64,000 bases of DNA from Rhodosorus marinus (GCA_029953675.1 JAMWBK010000003.1:2356001-2420000), one strand, 5' to 3'; shown: positions 22,360-34,962, numbered from the stretch's first letter. Made by a program: numbers and translations. The notes: generated by a model not told the origin, from the sequence alone.

Positions 22360-23195
22360 TCAAGGCCCCCTTGGCTGATCATCTGACTTCATGGAAGGTT
22401 CTTCAAAGGCCGAGCCTCGGGAGACAAATTTTGTCTTGTAAGAGGTTGAGCTCCGGATCGAATAAAGGATTCTCTTGCACTGTTGTCGACAAGAAGGACA
22501 AGAAGGCTTCCCTTTGGCTGCTGTTTTGACCACCCAGGCTTTAATGCACGGGTAACAGAAGCGATGAAAACATGGAAGGAGTATGGAGACCTTGGATCGA
22601 GTCATGGGGGACTGATACGCAAGAAAAAACAGGTTCTTGATTAGTCCTCGACCTTTAACCTGCACCGCAGGCGTAGTGGAGCAAGCGACCCGAAATTCGA
22701 AAGTCATGTTTGTAGCTCACTCACCATACAAATTGGGCAGTCATGAGCACAAAGATCATGAAACTGCTCAACAATATCCCCTTGTACGGACGGAGGGTCC
22801 GCCTCCGTGCGCTTCTCAAAGTACGACTGGTTTCTATCCCAAGGCTTTGACCTCTGAATTTGTCTCTCTTGGGTCCGTGGCCTTTTCCTCGCCTTCGGTT
22901 GCTCCTCGGAGGGAACTATAAGATTTCTGTTCTGCGAGATAACCTGCCATCCATAAGCAAACAACAAGAAACCCTCATATCAATCTCCGCATACTCCAAA
23001 ACAACATTAACGCTCAAGACTCCACCAGCACGGTGACATCGGGCGCAAGCCAAGAGGACGAAAAAAGTAAATAAGTAATCATACCCTTTCCACCCACTGA
23101 GCAACCTCATCATCGTCTTCATTCTGCGCCGAAGCGCGCCTTAACGACCCTCCACCCTCCTTCAACGTGCCGCCTCCTAACCAGTCCAACTCCAT
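22360..23195 (-). CDS. RING-finger protein, TOPORS-like
   Basis: Probable E3 ubiquitin or SUMO ligase. Exon 1 starts at ATG 23195 (MELDWLGGGTLKEGGGSL) and ends before GTATGATT near 23086. Exon 2 (from about 22945) starts VISQNRNLIVPSEEQPK and runs through a Lys/Arg/Gln-rich segment to CPIC, where the next intron begins. Exon 3 (from about 22614) starts SPMTRSKVSILLPCFHRFC and continues to CPSC-R and CKRILYSIRSSTSYK. This completes a C3HC4 RING (CPIC, C-x-H-x2-C-x2-C, CPSC). The spacing and the following RILYSIRS segment resemble the RING of TOPORS-type proteins. The intron splits the RING between its first and second metal ligand pairs. Stop TGA at 22360-22362. Confidence 0.72.
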
Positions 23196-25027
23196 TCTTA
23201 CTCGACCGGCACCTTTCCAAACCCCCAACAACACTCATCAACGGTTAGCTGCAAACCTAATCAAGCAATTGCAAATATGCCCTCCCACAACAAGCTAAAG
23301 GCTACAGCTTTGTCGGCCAAAGCTGTCCACCCGACTGAAACCTCTTCCCAAGTTAAAACACATACACAGCCCTTCCAACCTGTTCTCACTAACAGCTCCG
23401 ATCCTTTCGCCTCATATGCCAAGAACTCCACCGTCTTTCCTGCTAAAGGCGAAAGACTGCAGATTCCACTGAAATCCTTTCAATCAGACTTAACCTCTTC
23501 AAAAGTGCACACACAGCGCAACAAGTGCAACCTCTTTCCTTCACTTCCCGCTTTCATACACCATAGCTCGGTGCTGCTGATGCCTGAGACGAAGGTCGAG
23601 ATACGCTCTGGACTCCACAAAAGGCTCCTACTCGACTGAACTCTCTTCTCAGGGTAACATAGCTCAGGTCCTTCCAACCTTTCTGATCAACAGCTCCTAA
23701 CTAAGCGTTTCGCTTCACGTGCTGGTGGCTCCGTTGCTTTTACTGTTGATGTTAGATTTTTTTCAACAAGAGGAGTTTCTATTTCGGCTTGACCTCTTCA
23801 AAAAGCAAATGTAGCAACTTCACAGCACTTCCAAGGTATCTCTCCTTTATTCGCTTTCGCTTTTCAATATATCAGTTTAGTCTCTGGGGCAACGCTTGCA
23901 ATGTTGCATGAGACCTCTGTGCAACTCTGGAAAGTCTCTCCGTGGGTTGTCTTTGGGAGGGAGCTGGCGATAGACCGGTGGATTTTCCACGAGAGGAGTT
24001 TCTGCTCTACTATATCTCCAACGACGCCACCGCAAAACATAAGGGTGGAGGTAGCAGCAAGAATGATCGTTTGGTGAGGAAGGTACGACGGACAGAAGGA
24101 TCACACAGGGCGGAGAAGCCGGAAAAAGCAAACCCTGGAAAAGAAAGTAGTTTGTGGTTTGGGGAAAGCCATGACTGGAGAATACGTGGATGTGCGAAAA
24201 GGAGAACCACGGAGGAGATAGGCGCGGATTGACAGCCCAGAGATCCCTCGCGATGACGCACAGAGACGTCACACGCTTTTAAGGTCAACGAGTGTTGCGA
24301 AAATGTGAGTGTTGGTTGATGGATTGGTTTTGTTTTGCTCAAGGAAGAAAACTTCTCGAGTCGAATGCTGCTGCCCCCCGACGTCGACTACGTCGATTGG
24401 TAACCCGGTCAGCCTTTACCGAGCTTTCCCCCCTCCACCCCCCCGTGTTGTTGTTGGGCGTGCGGGTCTGCGTTTGGGGAGAGGGTGTGCTTTGGTATGG
24501 GAAGATGAAGCCTTAGAGTGGGAAAATTGGGTAAGCACGCATACTGACGCTGCGAAGGAAACCTGACCGAAAAATGCTACTGGCTGACTGAAAGGGTGTG
24601 GGCCATGGTCAATAATTCCTTGATTGCGCGTACAGTTGCGCACTGTTTTACTACCCCGCACTTTCGAACCTTTAACGCGGCTCTTGTCATCGATCACTTA
24701 CAATTCGGCAGCATTTGTTTTCGGACTACTTCAAGGCTGCAAGTCAGTCTTCGTTTGTGGTGTAGCACGAGTAGTCTATGATGCACAGGGAAACCTTGCT
24801 GCCATGCGCATCGCAGCGATTCAGCTGCGAGAGTCACGAAGACAACATCCGACCCACACGGTCTAGATCAGCGCTATTTCCGAAACTTCAGTCCAACTCT
24901 TCGCATAATGCGCTCTTGCCTTCCAAGAGCCATAGCAGATCGAGGGATTGTACTCACTCGGTTAGCCCCAGTGGGTCTTGGGAAAGAATCGTCCGATAGC
25001 AGACAGTTGACAACAGCATCCTCTCAA
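23196..25027. other. Gene-free stretch; diverged repeats at 23320-23870
   Basis: 23196-23276 is C/A-rich, like the leaders of other minus-strand genes. 23320-23870 contains loosely repeated words (GACTGAAACCTCTT, AGACTTAACCTCTTC, GGCTTGACCTCTTC; CCTTCCAACCT twice), about 165-300 bp apart, suggesting an old tandem array. Open frames such as 23277-23639 look like by-products of this repeat. 23876-25027 shows nothing recognisable. Confidence 0.5.
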
Positions 25028-28000
25028 TCATTCTGCTGGATCGGCAGAAGGCGTTGAAGGTTTATCCTTCAATTGAGATCGGGGAGTTCTTTCTCCCTGT
25101 TTGGATCTTTGAGGGCTCTTGCTCTTGTCCGTGGCCTGAGCTTTCGACGCAAGGTCCTTGCCCTCGGTCTTTGACTTTTGGTCTTTTCCGTTAGCATCTG
25201 ATGAATTCACAGAGTTCTCAGAAGTTCGTGGTGGAGGTTTCGGTAGAAGAGGTTTCCGGCTGACTCGGAACTGCCCTCCACGACCGACCTCTGATACTTC
25301 CACTTCCAAAATGTCCCCTTCCTTGCATACATCCTCCACCTTCTCCGTCCGCTTATACTCGAGCTCAGATATGTGACACCAGGCCTCCTTGCCCGGAAGA
25401 ATCTCAATATATGCTCCAAATGGCAATGTCTTGGTTACCTTACCGGAAAATCTGCTCAAAGTTCACATGACTCAGAATACTCCATTGCAATAAGCATGCT
25501 GCCGTGATGGCTAAGAACGACTGTGCCTTACCTCTGACCAACGTTAATATCAACCGCAATTCCTTCCACAATCTGCACAGCTTTAGCTATTTCGTCAAGA
25601 TCTGTCGACATGATGCTCACCACCCCGTCTTGGGAAATGCTTATCGAAATAATATCCTCACCACCACACTGCTCAATGATTGACTTGATCTGCTTCCCGC
25701 CAGGCCCTATAACCTCTCCGATCTTCTTCACAGCTATTGACGTTGTATGAATCTTTGGCACTGACTCAGGGAGAGTCTCGCGGTAGCTAAAGAAAGAATG
25801 AAAGAGAATGTGTCGGAGATTGAAGGGTAGACCAATGCCCCTCGGAAGGAAAGAGAAAATTAACTTCTTCCCTGTGTACATACCTCGGCATGGCTTCCTT
25901 CATAACCGACAGTATGTCTAACCGTCCTTTCTTCGCTTGAGTCAGCGCAGTCGCAATGACTTCCGTAGTAATTCCTTCGACCTTAACGTCCATCTGCAGC
26001 GCACTTATACCCTCACCATCTCCAGAGACCTTGAAGTCCATGTCACCCAGTGCATCTTCCATACCTAGAATATCTGTCAGGACGGCTATCTGTGAGCCAT
26101 CAATAATAAGCCCCATAGCGACACCAGCCACAGGTCTCTCGATTGGTACTCCGGCCTAGAACGAAAAAAAGAAACGCGCAACGAAGAAACCAGTAGGAGT
26201 TAGTTTTTGCGACGGAGATGACCACGTCCTCAAATAAAAAGTAAGCCGAGCTCTAGGCCTCGGCTTACTGCAGAAAGCCCTCGACAGTGTGCTTTCAAGC
26301 CAGCAGGCAGTAAAACGAAACACGTACGTCCATCATCGCGAGGCAGCCGCCGCAAACACTCGCCATACTTGAAGAGCCGTTGCTCTCCAATATGTTGTTC
26401 TCGAGTCTCATCACATAAGGGAACTTTTCCTTGTCCGGAATAATGTTCTGCAGAGAGCGTTCTGCCAGCTTTCCGTGACCAACCTCACGCCGTCCTGGTG
26501 CCCCTACACGGCCGACCTAGTTTCAAACAAGACGCAGAAAGCGAAAGTTGAGCTATGGATCCTAGACTCGGGTTCCCGCAATGAAAGCCCTCCAAGCAGG
26601 GACAGGTTGGCAGACAAAAGGCTGTGTCGAAGGGAAAGATTGCAGATGTTTCGACTCTTGCTGGATGAATAAACCAACCTCGCCAACTGAGAAGGGAGGG
26701 AAGCTGTACTGCAAATAGAACCGTAATTGTGCGTCTCCGTCTATGGATTCCTGCTTCATTGCCATGTCATCTCCACCAAGTGTGACCACAGCGAGAGTCT
26801 GGTACATAGAGGTCCTCCTATGAGAATGAATTCACGCACAGAAAAAGTAGACTACCACAGCTGCTTACCTGAGTCTCTCCCCTTGTAAAGAGGGCCGAAC
26901 CATGGGCAGTAGGGAGAAACGATGGAACGATGTGAATAGGCCGCACCGTAGTACAGTTCCTTCCATCAGGTCTTCGGTCCTCGTCAAGGATGAGCCGGCG
27001 CATCCTGCCTGCAATATGTTTCTTCCAGGTCATTTGCAAGATGACCAGATTCTCGGCAGCCTTCACGACAAGGATGACGGAAAGCGGTAGCAAGTTAGCG
27101 AGCCGTTTGTCAAAGCAGTCGAGCAGGCGTACCGCTGCTCAAAAACTTTTGATCTCGGCTTGGAGAAAGCATACCTCGGGATCCAAAATGACTTGCTCCC
27201 TGCTTGGGGCTAGTTCAGTGAATACTCTGTCCTTGATCTTGTTGATAGCGTCGTCCCTCCACCTTTTGGAGGTGACTTTTACCGCCTCGTCCAAGTCATC
27301 AGCAGTAAGGGCTTCCACCTTCTTCAGCAGCTCGTCGTCGACTGAGCGGAGCTTCGCGTCCATCTTTTCCTTTCCTGCAACGATCCTCAATTGATCGAGA
27401 GCCCCGCAAAATTTTGCAATCGATTCTTGCGCTATCTTTAAACCCCTCAGCAGCTCCTCCTCCGTGAGAAAATCGCATGTGCCTTCAATCATAAGTATCC
27501 CGTTCCTCGTCCCCGCAACAACCAGATCAGTCCTACTCAACTCCACCTCCGTCTTGGACGGGTTAATAATGTAATTTCCATCAATATGCGCGAGCCTAAC
27601 TGCGGCGACAGGTTCAACCAGAGGAATTGATGAAATATGTATCGCTGCTGCGCATCCACAAATCGCTAGCGAGTCGGTAGATGTTGATCCGTCGTAAGCG
27701 AAGACAGATGCCAGGACTTGCACCTCGTTGAAAAAGCCTTTCTGAAACATGGGCCTCAGCGGGCGATCTATGAGTCTGCTTGTCAGGACCTCCCTCTCTG
27801 ACGGCTTTCCTTCCCTTCGCAAATACGTCCCAATTGTTTTTCCAATCGAAGAGAATTTCTCTGAGTAGTCGACCCTCATTGGAAGAAAGTCAGCACTGGG
27901 AGAAGCAGTGGACTCTGCACAAGCTGTGCACAGGATCATAGAATTCCCAGATCTGACTATCACCGATCCTGCCGCCTGTCTCGCAACCATACCAGTCTCG

Positions 28001-28329
28001 AAGGTGATCACCTTTCCTCCAACTTCGACAGATACCTTGGTGGACTCCTTCGCAGGAATTGACGGCGACGCGTACAGATCGTTCTCAAGCAAATGCTCCC
28101 TGCGCTTGAGCTCGAGTTCATCGGTATCCACAACAACATCCTCATCGAAGTCATCGTCCAAATCCAACTCCGTATCACGCTCCTCACCCTCACTCGAGCC
28201 GATCTGAAGCTGCACCCTCCCAGAAGAAGAAGATGAAGAAACTCCAGACCACTTCTGACGGTAACTCACATTCCTCCCTCTACACTTTCCAACGACAACC
28301 GGCCCCTGCAAAAACCCAACCCTCGTCAT
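25028..28329 (-). CDS. PNP: Polynucleotide phosphorylase, organellar (probably plastid)
   Basis: 3'-5' phosphorolytic exoribonuclease and polyadenylating enzyme of plastid RNA. Minus strand, ATG 28327-28329. Exon 1 (to about 27175) encodes a leader, a very acidic insert ([20 protein letters not shown]) and the first RNase PH domain with [17 protein letters not shown] and [20 protein letters not shown]. Later exons hold the second RNase PH core: [26 protein letters not shown], and about 26500-26340 [18 protein letters not shown]. The next exon (25900-26157) includes AGVAMGLI and [10 protein letters not shown], then the KH domain with [15 protein letters not shown] and the S1 domain [20 protein letters not shown], followed by a Lys/Ser-rich tail. 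All catalytic and RNA-binding parts are present, in six or more exons. Confidence 0.95.
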
Positions 28330-29356
28330 TTTAAAACCAAAAAATATCTATATACAACGTTCAGCATCAGAACCCTCCTCCTCCTTCCTCCCCAATACCC
28401 CAAACCAACTCCTCGCACACTCTTCCTTCCCACTTCCCTTCTTCCTACCTTTCATCCATCTTCGAACAAAATTTACTCCGAACTCCTAATTCACCTATAA
28501 AAAAATCATACAAAAAATTCCAATCTGGCTTTTTCCTCCTTACCGTCTTCCAGATCATATATATTCTCGTTAAGGAAACCCTAAAGCGACCACAAGACCC
28601 CCTTTCCTCTGGGGCCGGGCCAAGCTTGGCCAGGCAAGAAGCAGAATTTTCGTGGACAGGGAATTAATGTTTGTGCTGCTAGCTAACCCCTTTGGGGCCA
28701 TGGGTTTTGTTTGTTTTAATATTTTTGGTGGGTCAAATGTGAAAATGGGTCAACATCCCAGTATTTTCTTAATCTAGATATAATTAGATCTTTGTTTACT
28801 TTAGGTGACAGTCTGTCTTTTTGTTTTTCTCGAAAACTGGTTGTTTGGTAGGAATAGAATTGAAATACTTGGGTACAGCCTGTGGAGGGTTTTTTTGAGG
28901 GGGTTAGGATTTAGACAAGGGCGAGCAGATTAGGGGAGAAAAAGGGCTAGGTTAAGGGGACGTGGATTGGACAGGAGATCTTGGTTGATTTTTTTTGGAA
29001 TTCAATGTTGATTGGTGGAGGAAGAGGAGCGCAGAGAAGGGGGGGGTGTATTACTGCGGGGAAGCCAAGGAGGCTACTCCGTCTGGCGGAATTCCCGCTT
29101 CTGGATAGCGTTCTTCAGCACCATCTGCTCCGTTCGGGACTCTGCGGGCTGCTTTTCTCAGTGCTCCGCTGAGCTCTTGGCCGTCCCAAGATGCATGTGT
29201 GATGATGCTCTTTCAGAGTTTCACCCGGAAAAGGCAAGCTTCGTTCGCTCGTTCATAATCACTGGTTTTAAAGCCGGTCAGCCCATATACGGGTAACTTT
29301 TAAACTAGCAAGCTGTAGAGTTAGCAATAGTACAATTGTCCAGCGACTTGTTCCGC
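28330..29356. other. Divergent intergenic region with skew flip
   Basis: 28330-28600 is C/T/A-rich and G-poor on plus (leader of PNPase). 28640-29040 is G/T-rich. An AT-rich spot with TCTAGATATAATTAGATC lies at about 28773-28790. A short frame from ATG 29005 to 29172 (55 aa, Arg/Gly-rich then Leu-rich) could be the plus-strand partner, but nothing supports it beyond position. Confidence 0.45.
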
Positions 29357-31163
29357 TTAGGTAGCTGGCTCTGCCTCAATTACGAGGACGCCCTCCGGCG
29401 CTACTGATAAGCTGCTCAGTGTCGCTGACGCGTCTGTCAAATATGTCCGGGTTGACGCAGGGTCACCAAGATCTCCTACAAGGTAGGCTAAGGATTCAAT
29501 CTTCTTGATACGAAATATTTTCTGGCACACCAGTCTCAACCTTTTCAGGTCGGTGCTGCCTGGGAGACGCTTCGTTACTGTAGGTCCGTCAATCAATCGC
29601 ATGTTGACCTGGGTCATTAGCACACAAGTGATTCATATTCAGACAAAACCAAACCTAGTGCTCTATGCTCGGTGCCCGAGTCCGTTTCTGCGTGAGCGTT
29701 TCAGAGGCACATCTTCTGTAGTCATGTACGAAGACTCTGCTGGTGACCATGATGAAGATCCAAGCATGATGACTGAGGCGCCGCCACCCTGGGCGGGACT
29801 TCAATGGTGGAATACGACCTTATTCTTCTGTCTTACCTGTATGAGCTGGTCTGCTATCTTCGATACTGCCTTTACCTCACTGCTGGGAAGCGATTCAGCG
29901 GAAAACATGGAATACTTTTTTCGAAGTCGGCCAATTCGGCCATCAGAACTCAGGCCAGGATTCGATCTGGATTTTTCGCTTCGTAGAACCTCTCCGAGAT
30001 AAGCCTTTTCAGCTTCCAGGCGATCATCGACCGTAATATCCGACCCGTTCAATATTGTCAGCTTTTCAAGGCGCCCAATGACACCTACATTTGGAAAGGA
30101 CTTACTTCAGACCTCAAGCAACGACTAATTGTCGGACGCAAGGACAGAATACTAATCCCTCTCCGCGACTCTTACCTTGCCTTAAGAAGTCATCGTTGAT
30201 CGAGCTTCCTATTCCAGTTCCGCTTATTCTGAGAGAAACCAAACTGGGTAGGAAGGCAAGCGCTTCCACGGATTCCCAAGTCTCTAGTGGGTTTCTGCTC
30301 AGCGATAGAGTGGACAAGCTCTGCCAATCACCCTCTTCGCACAAGTGCGTGCTGATCGAACGCAGCCGGTTACCACTGAAGTTGAGGTTTTCCAGATTGG
30401 TGGCTTTCAGGGTCGAGACAGTTTCCCAGCTGTCGATCTCATTGTCGCTCAAATCCAAGACTCTCAGTGACTTCGGCACAGATTTCGCCAGTTTCGTGAC
30501 GTCAGAAATTCTGTTGCCATGAAGAACACAACTCTCAAGCCGCGGGCAGGATTGCATTAATGCGTCAGCATCTTCACTTTCCAGGGAAGCTGAGCTGATG
30601 ATCAGTGTCTTCAGGCTGGGCAAAATCGTAGCTACTGGAGGCCTTTGCTCAATGAGCAGGAAGTTTTTGGACAATGTCAAAGATGACAACTGTTCGAATG
30701 CAGCGAGTTTCGTTGCAAGGTCACCCCAAGATGACAGCAGGTTATTGCTCAGGTCAAGATCTGTAACACTCGGAATGATGCTCTCATCCCCAGGGCGTAT
30801 TGCTGCGACTTTCATCCCGCTGACCGAACAAAGAGTCAACAGGTCCAGTTCGACTGGCTTGGAGACCACGAGGCTGTCTGCGAGACTTTCCTTTTTAGGG
30901 GAATACTTTTCCATAACTGCTTCTCCCAGTGTTTGTCGCCCCGAGATCATCTTCGGCTTTACAAAACTGCCGAAGGATCCTTCCCTCCGACACTGGAAGT
31001 ATCGATATCCGTCGTACACGCCGTCATGCTTGCCGCGCTCCTCCTCATCCCACTCTATTCCATACCATTTTTGCTCTCGTCTGCCTGCAACTTCACCAAC
31101 GTAACGCACCCATCCTCGAAATCCATCTACTGACTCGATTCTATCATCTAGCTTGATATCCAT
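29357..31163 (-). CDS. TBCE: Tubulin-folding cofactor E
   Basis: Chaperone that helps assemble alpha/beta-tubulin dimers. ATG at 31161-31163 (MDIKLDDRIESVDGFRGWVR). The N-terminal CAP-Gly domain has VRYVGEVAG, WYGIEWDEEERGKHDGVYDG and GSFVKP. Then comes a leucine-rich-repeat region (VTDLDLSNNLLSSWGDL, LRVLDLSDNEIDSWE, LENLNFSGNRL). The segment VIGRLEKLTILNGSDITVDD followed by AEKAYL is the conserved TBCE cap after the repeats. The final exon (about 29611-29357) encodes a ubiquitin-like domain and ends ...IEAEPAT. Introns lie near 30157-30083, 29838 and 29611. Complete domain order; strong call. Confidence 0.93.
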
Positions 31164-32525
31164 ACTTTCCACCCCTCAAGCTCGATCGCCTTCTTCTCAG
31201 AGCTCACTTCACATGGCCCGCAGATACTTCTGGGTCACCCACCAAAAAAAAAACATCATCCCTGGCTCTCGCTCAGAAAGCTGCGATCTACTAACAAACG
31301 GGAAGTGATGTCAAGATCCCCGTGCAGTTGTTTACCTCACGATGTGCCTTGAACATGACAGCATCATCCATCAAGCTCCAGCCATTCAGGAACTCCTGGG
31401 CAAATTCCAAAGAGCCTGGTCTTTAAGCCTTGGGTTGTAGTCGAGTTCCATTATGTCTTATGAACCTTCAACGAACACGTAGTGCCCTGTTTCCTACTGT
31501 CTCCTCTGTCTCCTCCCAGAAGGATGATCTTTCCCAGACCATTCTCACACCTAGCGCGTGATGCTCGGGGGGGGACGATTATTATAAGTGCTACCGGGAG
31601 ATTCCAGTCCAACCTATAGAGTGATCAGGCTGGTTTCATAGAGTTACTGTACTCTGACTAATATTTGCTTAAAGCTCCTTCACCTAGTATCAGCACATTT
31701 AGGCAACTTCTGATATTGCAATTTCGGCAGCACCATAGCTTACATGACAGCTTCTCCATATGCTCGAGAGCGCGTCCAACCATCTCACCGTCTAGACTGA
31801 CTCTCCGAATGACTTCTCACTGGAGAGCCAATTCAAGAATCTATAGAGGACCAGAGGGCAGTAAGACCTGTGTAATTGGCCGAATTGGATCGACTCGTGC
31901 TATACCAGGCGGATATGCACAAATCCCTCAAGAGAGCTTCCTGGGAGTTGAGTTGCATCATACCTCTGATCCCATGGAGCCTTGGGCTCATAACGATTAC
32001 AGCCAAATAACTTTTCGTTCCGCAAAAGTCCGAAGTTGGTCAGGTGCATTCCTCTACGAGTTGGATCGATGATTACCAAACGCAGGTGGATGTGAGCAAT
32101 ACTTGAAGGACGCTTTTCACCCTTCCTGACGAGTTAAGCTACCCAAAATGTAGCATTTCTGATCCCAGGACGGCTTGTGCTCGTCCTCGCCGACAGCCTG
32201 GAGATGTCAGGTGCAGTCCATTCAGCGAGTTTGTCAATGCTTGCTTACCAAAACGAAGCTAGATAAGATCAAAGCCTTCGGGGATGATTTACACTCGTGC
32301 CTGACCAGTGGACCTAGCATGTTAAGCCTCCGGAGCCGATGACGGATTGGGCTGGTGATCACCACGGTCAAAGCCCATTTCTTGAGGGGGAGAAGCCTTG
32401 CCAGTATCCGGGAAAATAGACTGGCGTTCATGCGTGATTATAGTTTTGGGGAGACTTGTATGTGTTCTCTAGTGCATGATCGATGAGGTCATGAAGGACC
32501 CGCAAGGATTTTGATCGTGGGCACT
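31164..32525. other. Intergenic, no gene recognised
   Basis: Divergent promoter space between TBCE (minus) and the Nei-type glycosylase (plus). Only unremarkable frames (such as 31665-32072) with no family resemblance or splice support. Confidence 0.5.
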
Positions 32526-33672
32526 ATGATGTTTGTAGCAGCGCCGAGCTTCGGATCTCGCCGATGCAGATCCAATAACAAGAGAATGCTCGTCTTGAGA
32601 TTCCCGGAAGGGCCTGAGGTGAAGGTCATGGCAGAGCATCTTAGGACAATTGAAGGGATGGCACTCTCCAATGTCCTCATCTTGAGTGGAAGGTAAGCTG
32701 AGCAGTCGTTTCCTACACAGGTTGACGATCGGATATTGATGCCGGAGGAGCCGAACATCATTATCGATTGTCGCAGCTAGGCATTTGCTGGCGATTGGTT
32801 CATGAACCGAGGACGCTGGAGACGTCCTGCTCATATTACAAGCTCAACAGCGTCTGTGGGTCTTCCGTAGGTACTCTCAAGGGGCAGAGCCGAAGGGTTT
32901 GGATCAGTTTCGTCATCGTATCCCCATGACCGTGCTGCAGGTTAATTGCAAAGGCAAGCTCTTGTACATGCGATGCCAGGACGGTTCTGGCATCTACTTC
33001 ACGCTTGGAATGACGGGAACGTTCAGCTTTGAGCCATCCTCGCATTCCCGCTTGCTCATTGAAATGTCAGGTACTGGAAGAAGGGATTTGAACGTTTTCT
33101 TCAACGACCAGAGAAACTTTGGCACGGTTACGTTCTGCAAAGATGAGTCCGAAATGGCGTCAAAACTAAAGAAAATCGGCGAGTCTTATCTGGATGGACT
33201 CACCGAGGACCGATTCGTTCAGGAGATACAGAAGCAGACAACGAGGAAGCCTAAAAGGAGTCTGGCGGTTTTTCTGATGGATCAATCGAAAACGAGCGGT
33301 GTCGGCAACTATGTTCTATCTGAATCATTGTACAGAGCCCGGATATCTCCCTGGGCCACCGTAGATGAGCTATCCTCAACACAATGCTCGGAGCTCTTTC
33401 ATCACATTCGTAATGTTATCTACACGAGCTACGAGAAACAAACTGGAGCTGGTTTCCAACCAGGAAGCCACAACCCTATTCTCCAGGTTTGTCGCAAAGT
33501 GCGCTCATGCCGATCTTCGCGCTCAGCGCTCTGAGAATCGTCTTGTCCTTCACACGAGCAGGTTTATGGACGAAGCTTCGACGCGCAGGGTAGAAAGGTG
33601 GTTAGAGACGAAGGCCCACACGGTAGATCTGTATGGTTTGTGCCGGAAGTTCAAGGATCCAACGAACAATGA
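32526..33672 (+). CDS. Fpg/Nei-family DNA glycosylase with N-terminal presequence
   Basis: Bifunctional glycosylase/AP lyase for oxidised bases. Exons 32526-32692, 32871-33486 and 33562-33672 close in frame (297 aa). From ATG 32526, about 25 residues precede the family signature: MMFVAAPSFGSRRCRSNNKR, then a short hydrophobic stretch and FPEGPEVKVMAEHLR. In the family the chain starts M-PEGPE and the processed N-terminal Pro attacks the DNA, so here Pro is internal. The rest fits: KGKLLYMRC, GIYFTLGMTGTFSFE, VGNYVLSESLYRARISPW. At the C-terminus VYGRSFDAQG and DGRS-like PHGRSVWFVPEVQ replace the four-Cys zinc finger, as in zincless-finger members (NEIL1, plant FPG, some bacterial and giant-virus Nei). 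FVAAPSF suggests plastid import. Confidence 0.85.
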
Positions 33673-34962
33673 TGGTTCATGCATGATGACGTATTGGTGA
33701 CATTCAAGAATCGGTTGTGTTCGTCCAAAAGGCTTTTGCACGTCGGCTGAAAACGGCCGTGCGAGATCGTCCGCGGCAACGACCGTCTTCAAGTTGACTG
33801 CACCGCGTGATCACTCTGAGCGCACTCATCAAACGAGAAGACAGAGCGTCAGAGCTGGAACAGAGAGCCAGGAGAACATTCTCAACAGTCGTATGTCGTA
33901 CTTTGGTGCTCTTTGTGCTGAGGGATGATCTATTCGGAGCTGGCGAGAGGAAGATATCACAAACCCTTCGAAAAGCAAGTCAGCATTTCACCATGCCTTA
34001 TACTTGCAGAGGGGAGGAAGGGATAAGCCATGAGCGCCCACATGTTTGCCGGACGCACCAAACGACGGACATGAGCACCACATGCTCGCAGTCATAGCCA
34101 TCCGTATTATTACAGGGCTTCGAAGTTTCTCATAGTGTTCTCGGTGTTCACAAGTCACTGCCGCGAAAGGAATCAATTTGCGAAACCAAAAGGAGGCTGG
34201 TTTGGTTTGAAGAACCAAATTTTGATTGATATTTGTTGTTTTATTATTTTTTCCAATGGTTTGCCATCGATGGTGCTGTCGAGCGCAAGGATGCCATTCC
34301 ATTCGCATGCACGCGTCACCTGGCAAATGATGATAGGCTTGGTGTCGACGAGCCGATGATGTCATTTCCGAAGCGAAAATACATCCGATTCACGGGACAA
34401 CGGCCTTTCATCGAGATAGCTTGGATTGGCTATGCCGGGCTCTTGTGTGCATTTTATGGCAATATTGCAGTTGGAACTTGTCCAGGAACTGCATATTAAC
34501 GGTTCCGATCAGCCTCCACCATCACAGGCATGAGAGACTTTTTCGCCCATGAAAACCAGTCATTATACAGCCGACATTGAACCAGATTGCTGGGAGTAAG
34601 CAATCTGCTTCCAGTACATACTAAGTCCGCAGTCGCACACAGCACGTTGCGAGGACGAAAATGAAACTCCTGCGACTTTCTGTTCCTGTGAACTTTTTAC
34701 AAATCTGTGGAAACGCAGAAAAAGCTCTGAATGCACCCTGAAAAGCGCCTTTCCCCATTGAAGCTTTGAACGTGCTTCTTGCGTCATAGGAGCAGCTAAT
34801 TTGCCGCAAGCGGTTGGGAGGGAGTGGCTGGGAGAAGTCTTTGGGACCAGGCGAAAAGTTTGAAAAGCGGTTTTTGCGTTCGAAAGTGAGTAGCTGCTGA
34901 GGAGCTAAAGATGTTTTCGATGTTCTAGAGTTTACGTAAGAGGATCGAGCAAGGAAAGAACG
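33673..34962. other. Intergenic, no gene recognised
   Basis: Tandem-gene spacer of 1.3 kb. 34820-34960 is purine-rich just before Vma12. Frames such as 34233-34499 show no family resemblance. Confidence 0.5.

Noticed and set aside
23277-23639. 120-codon plus-strand frame
   Set aside because: Coincides with diverged repeats and has no homology signal.
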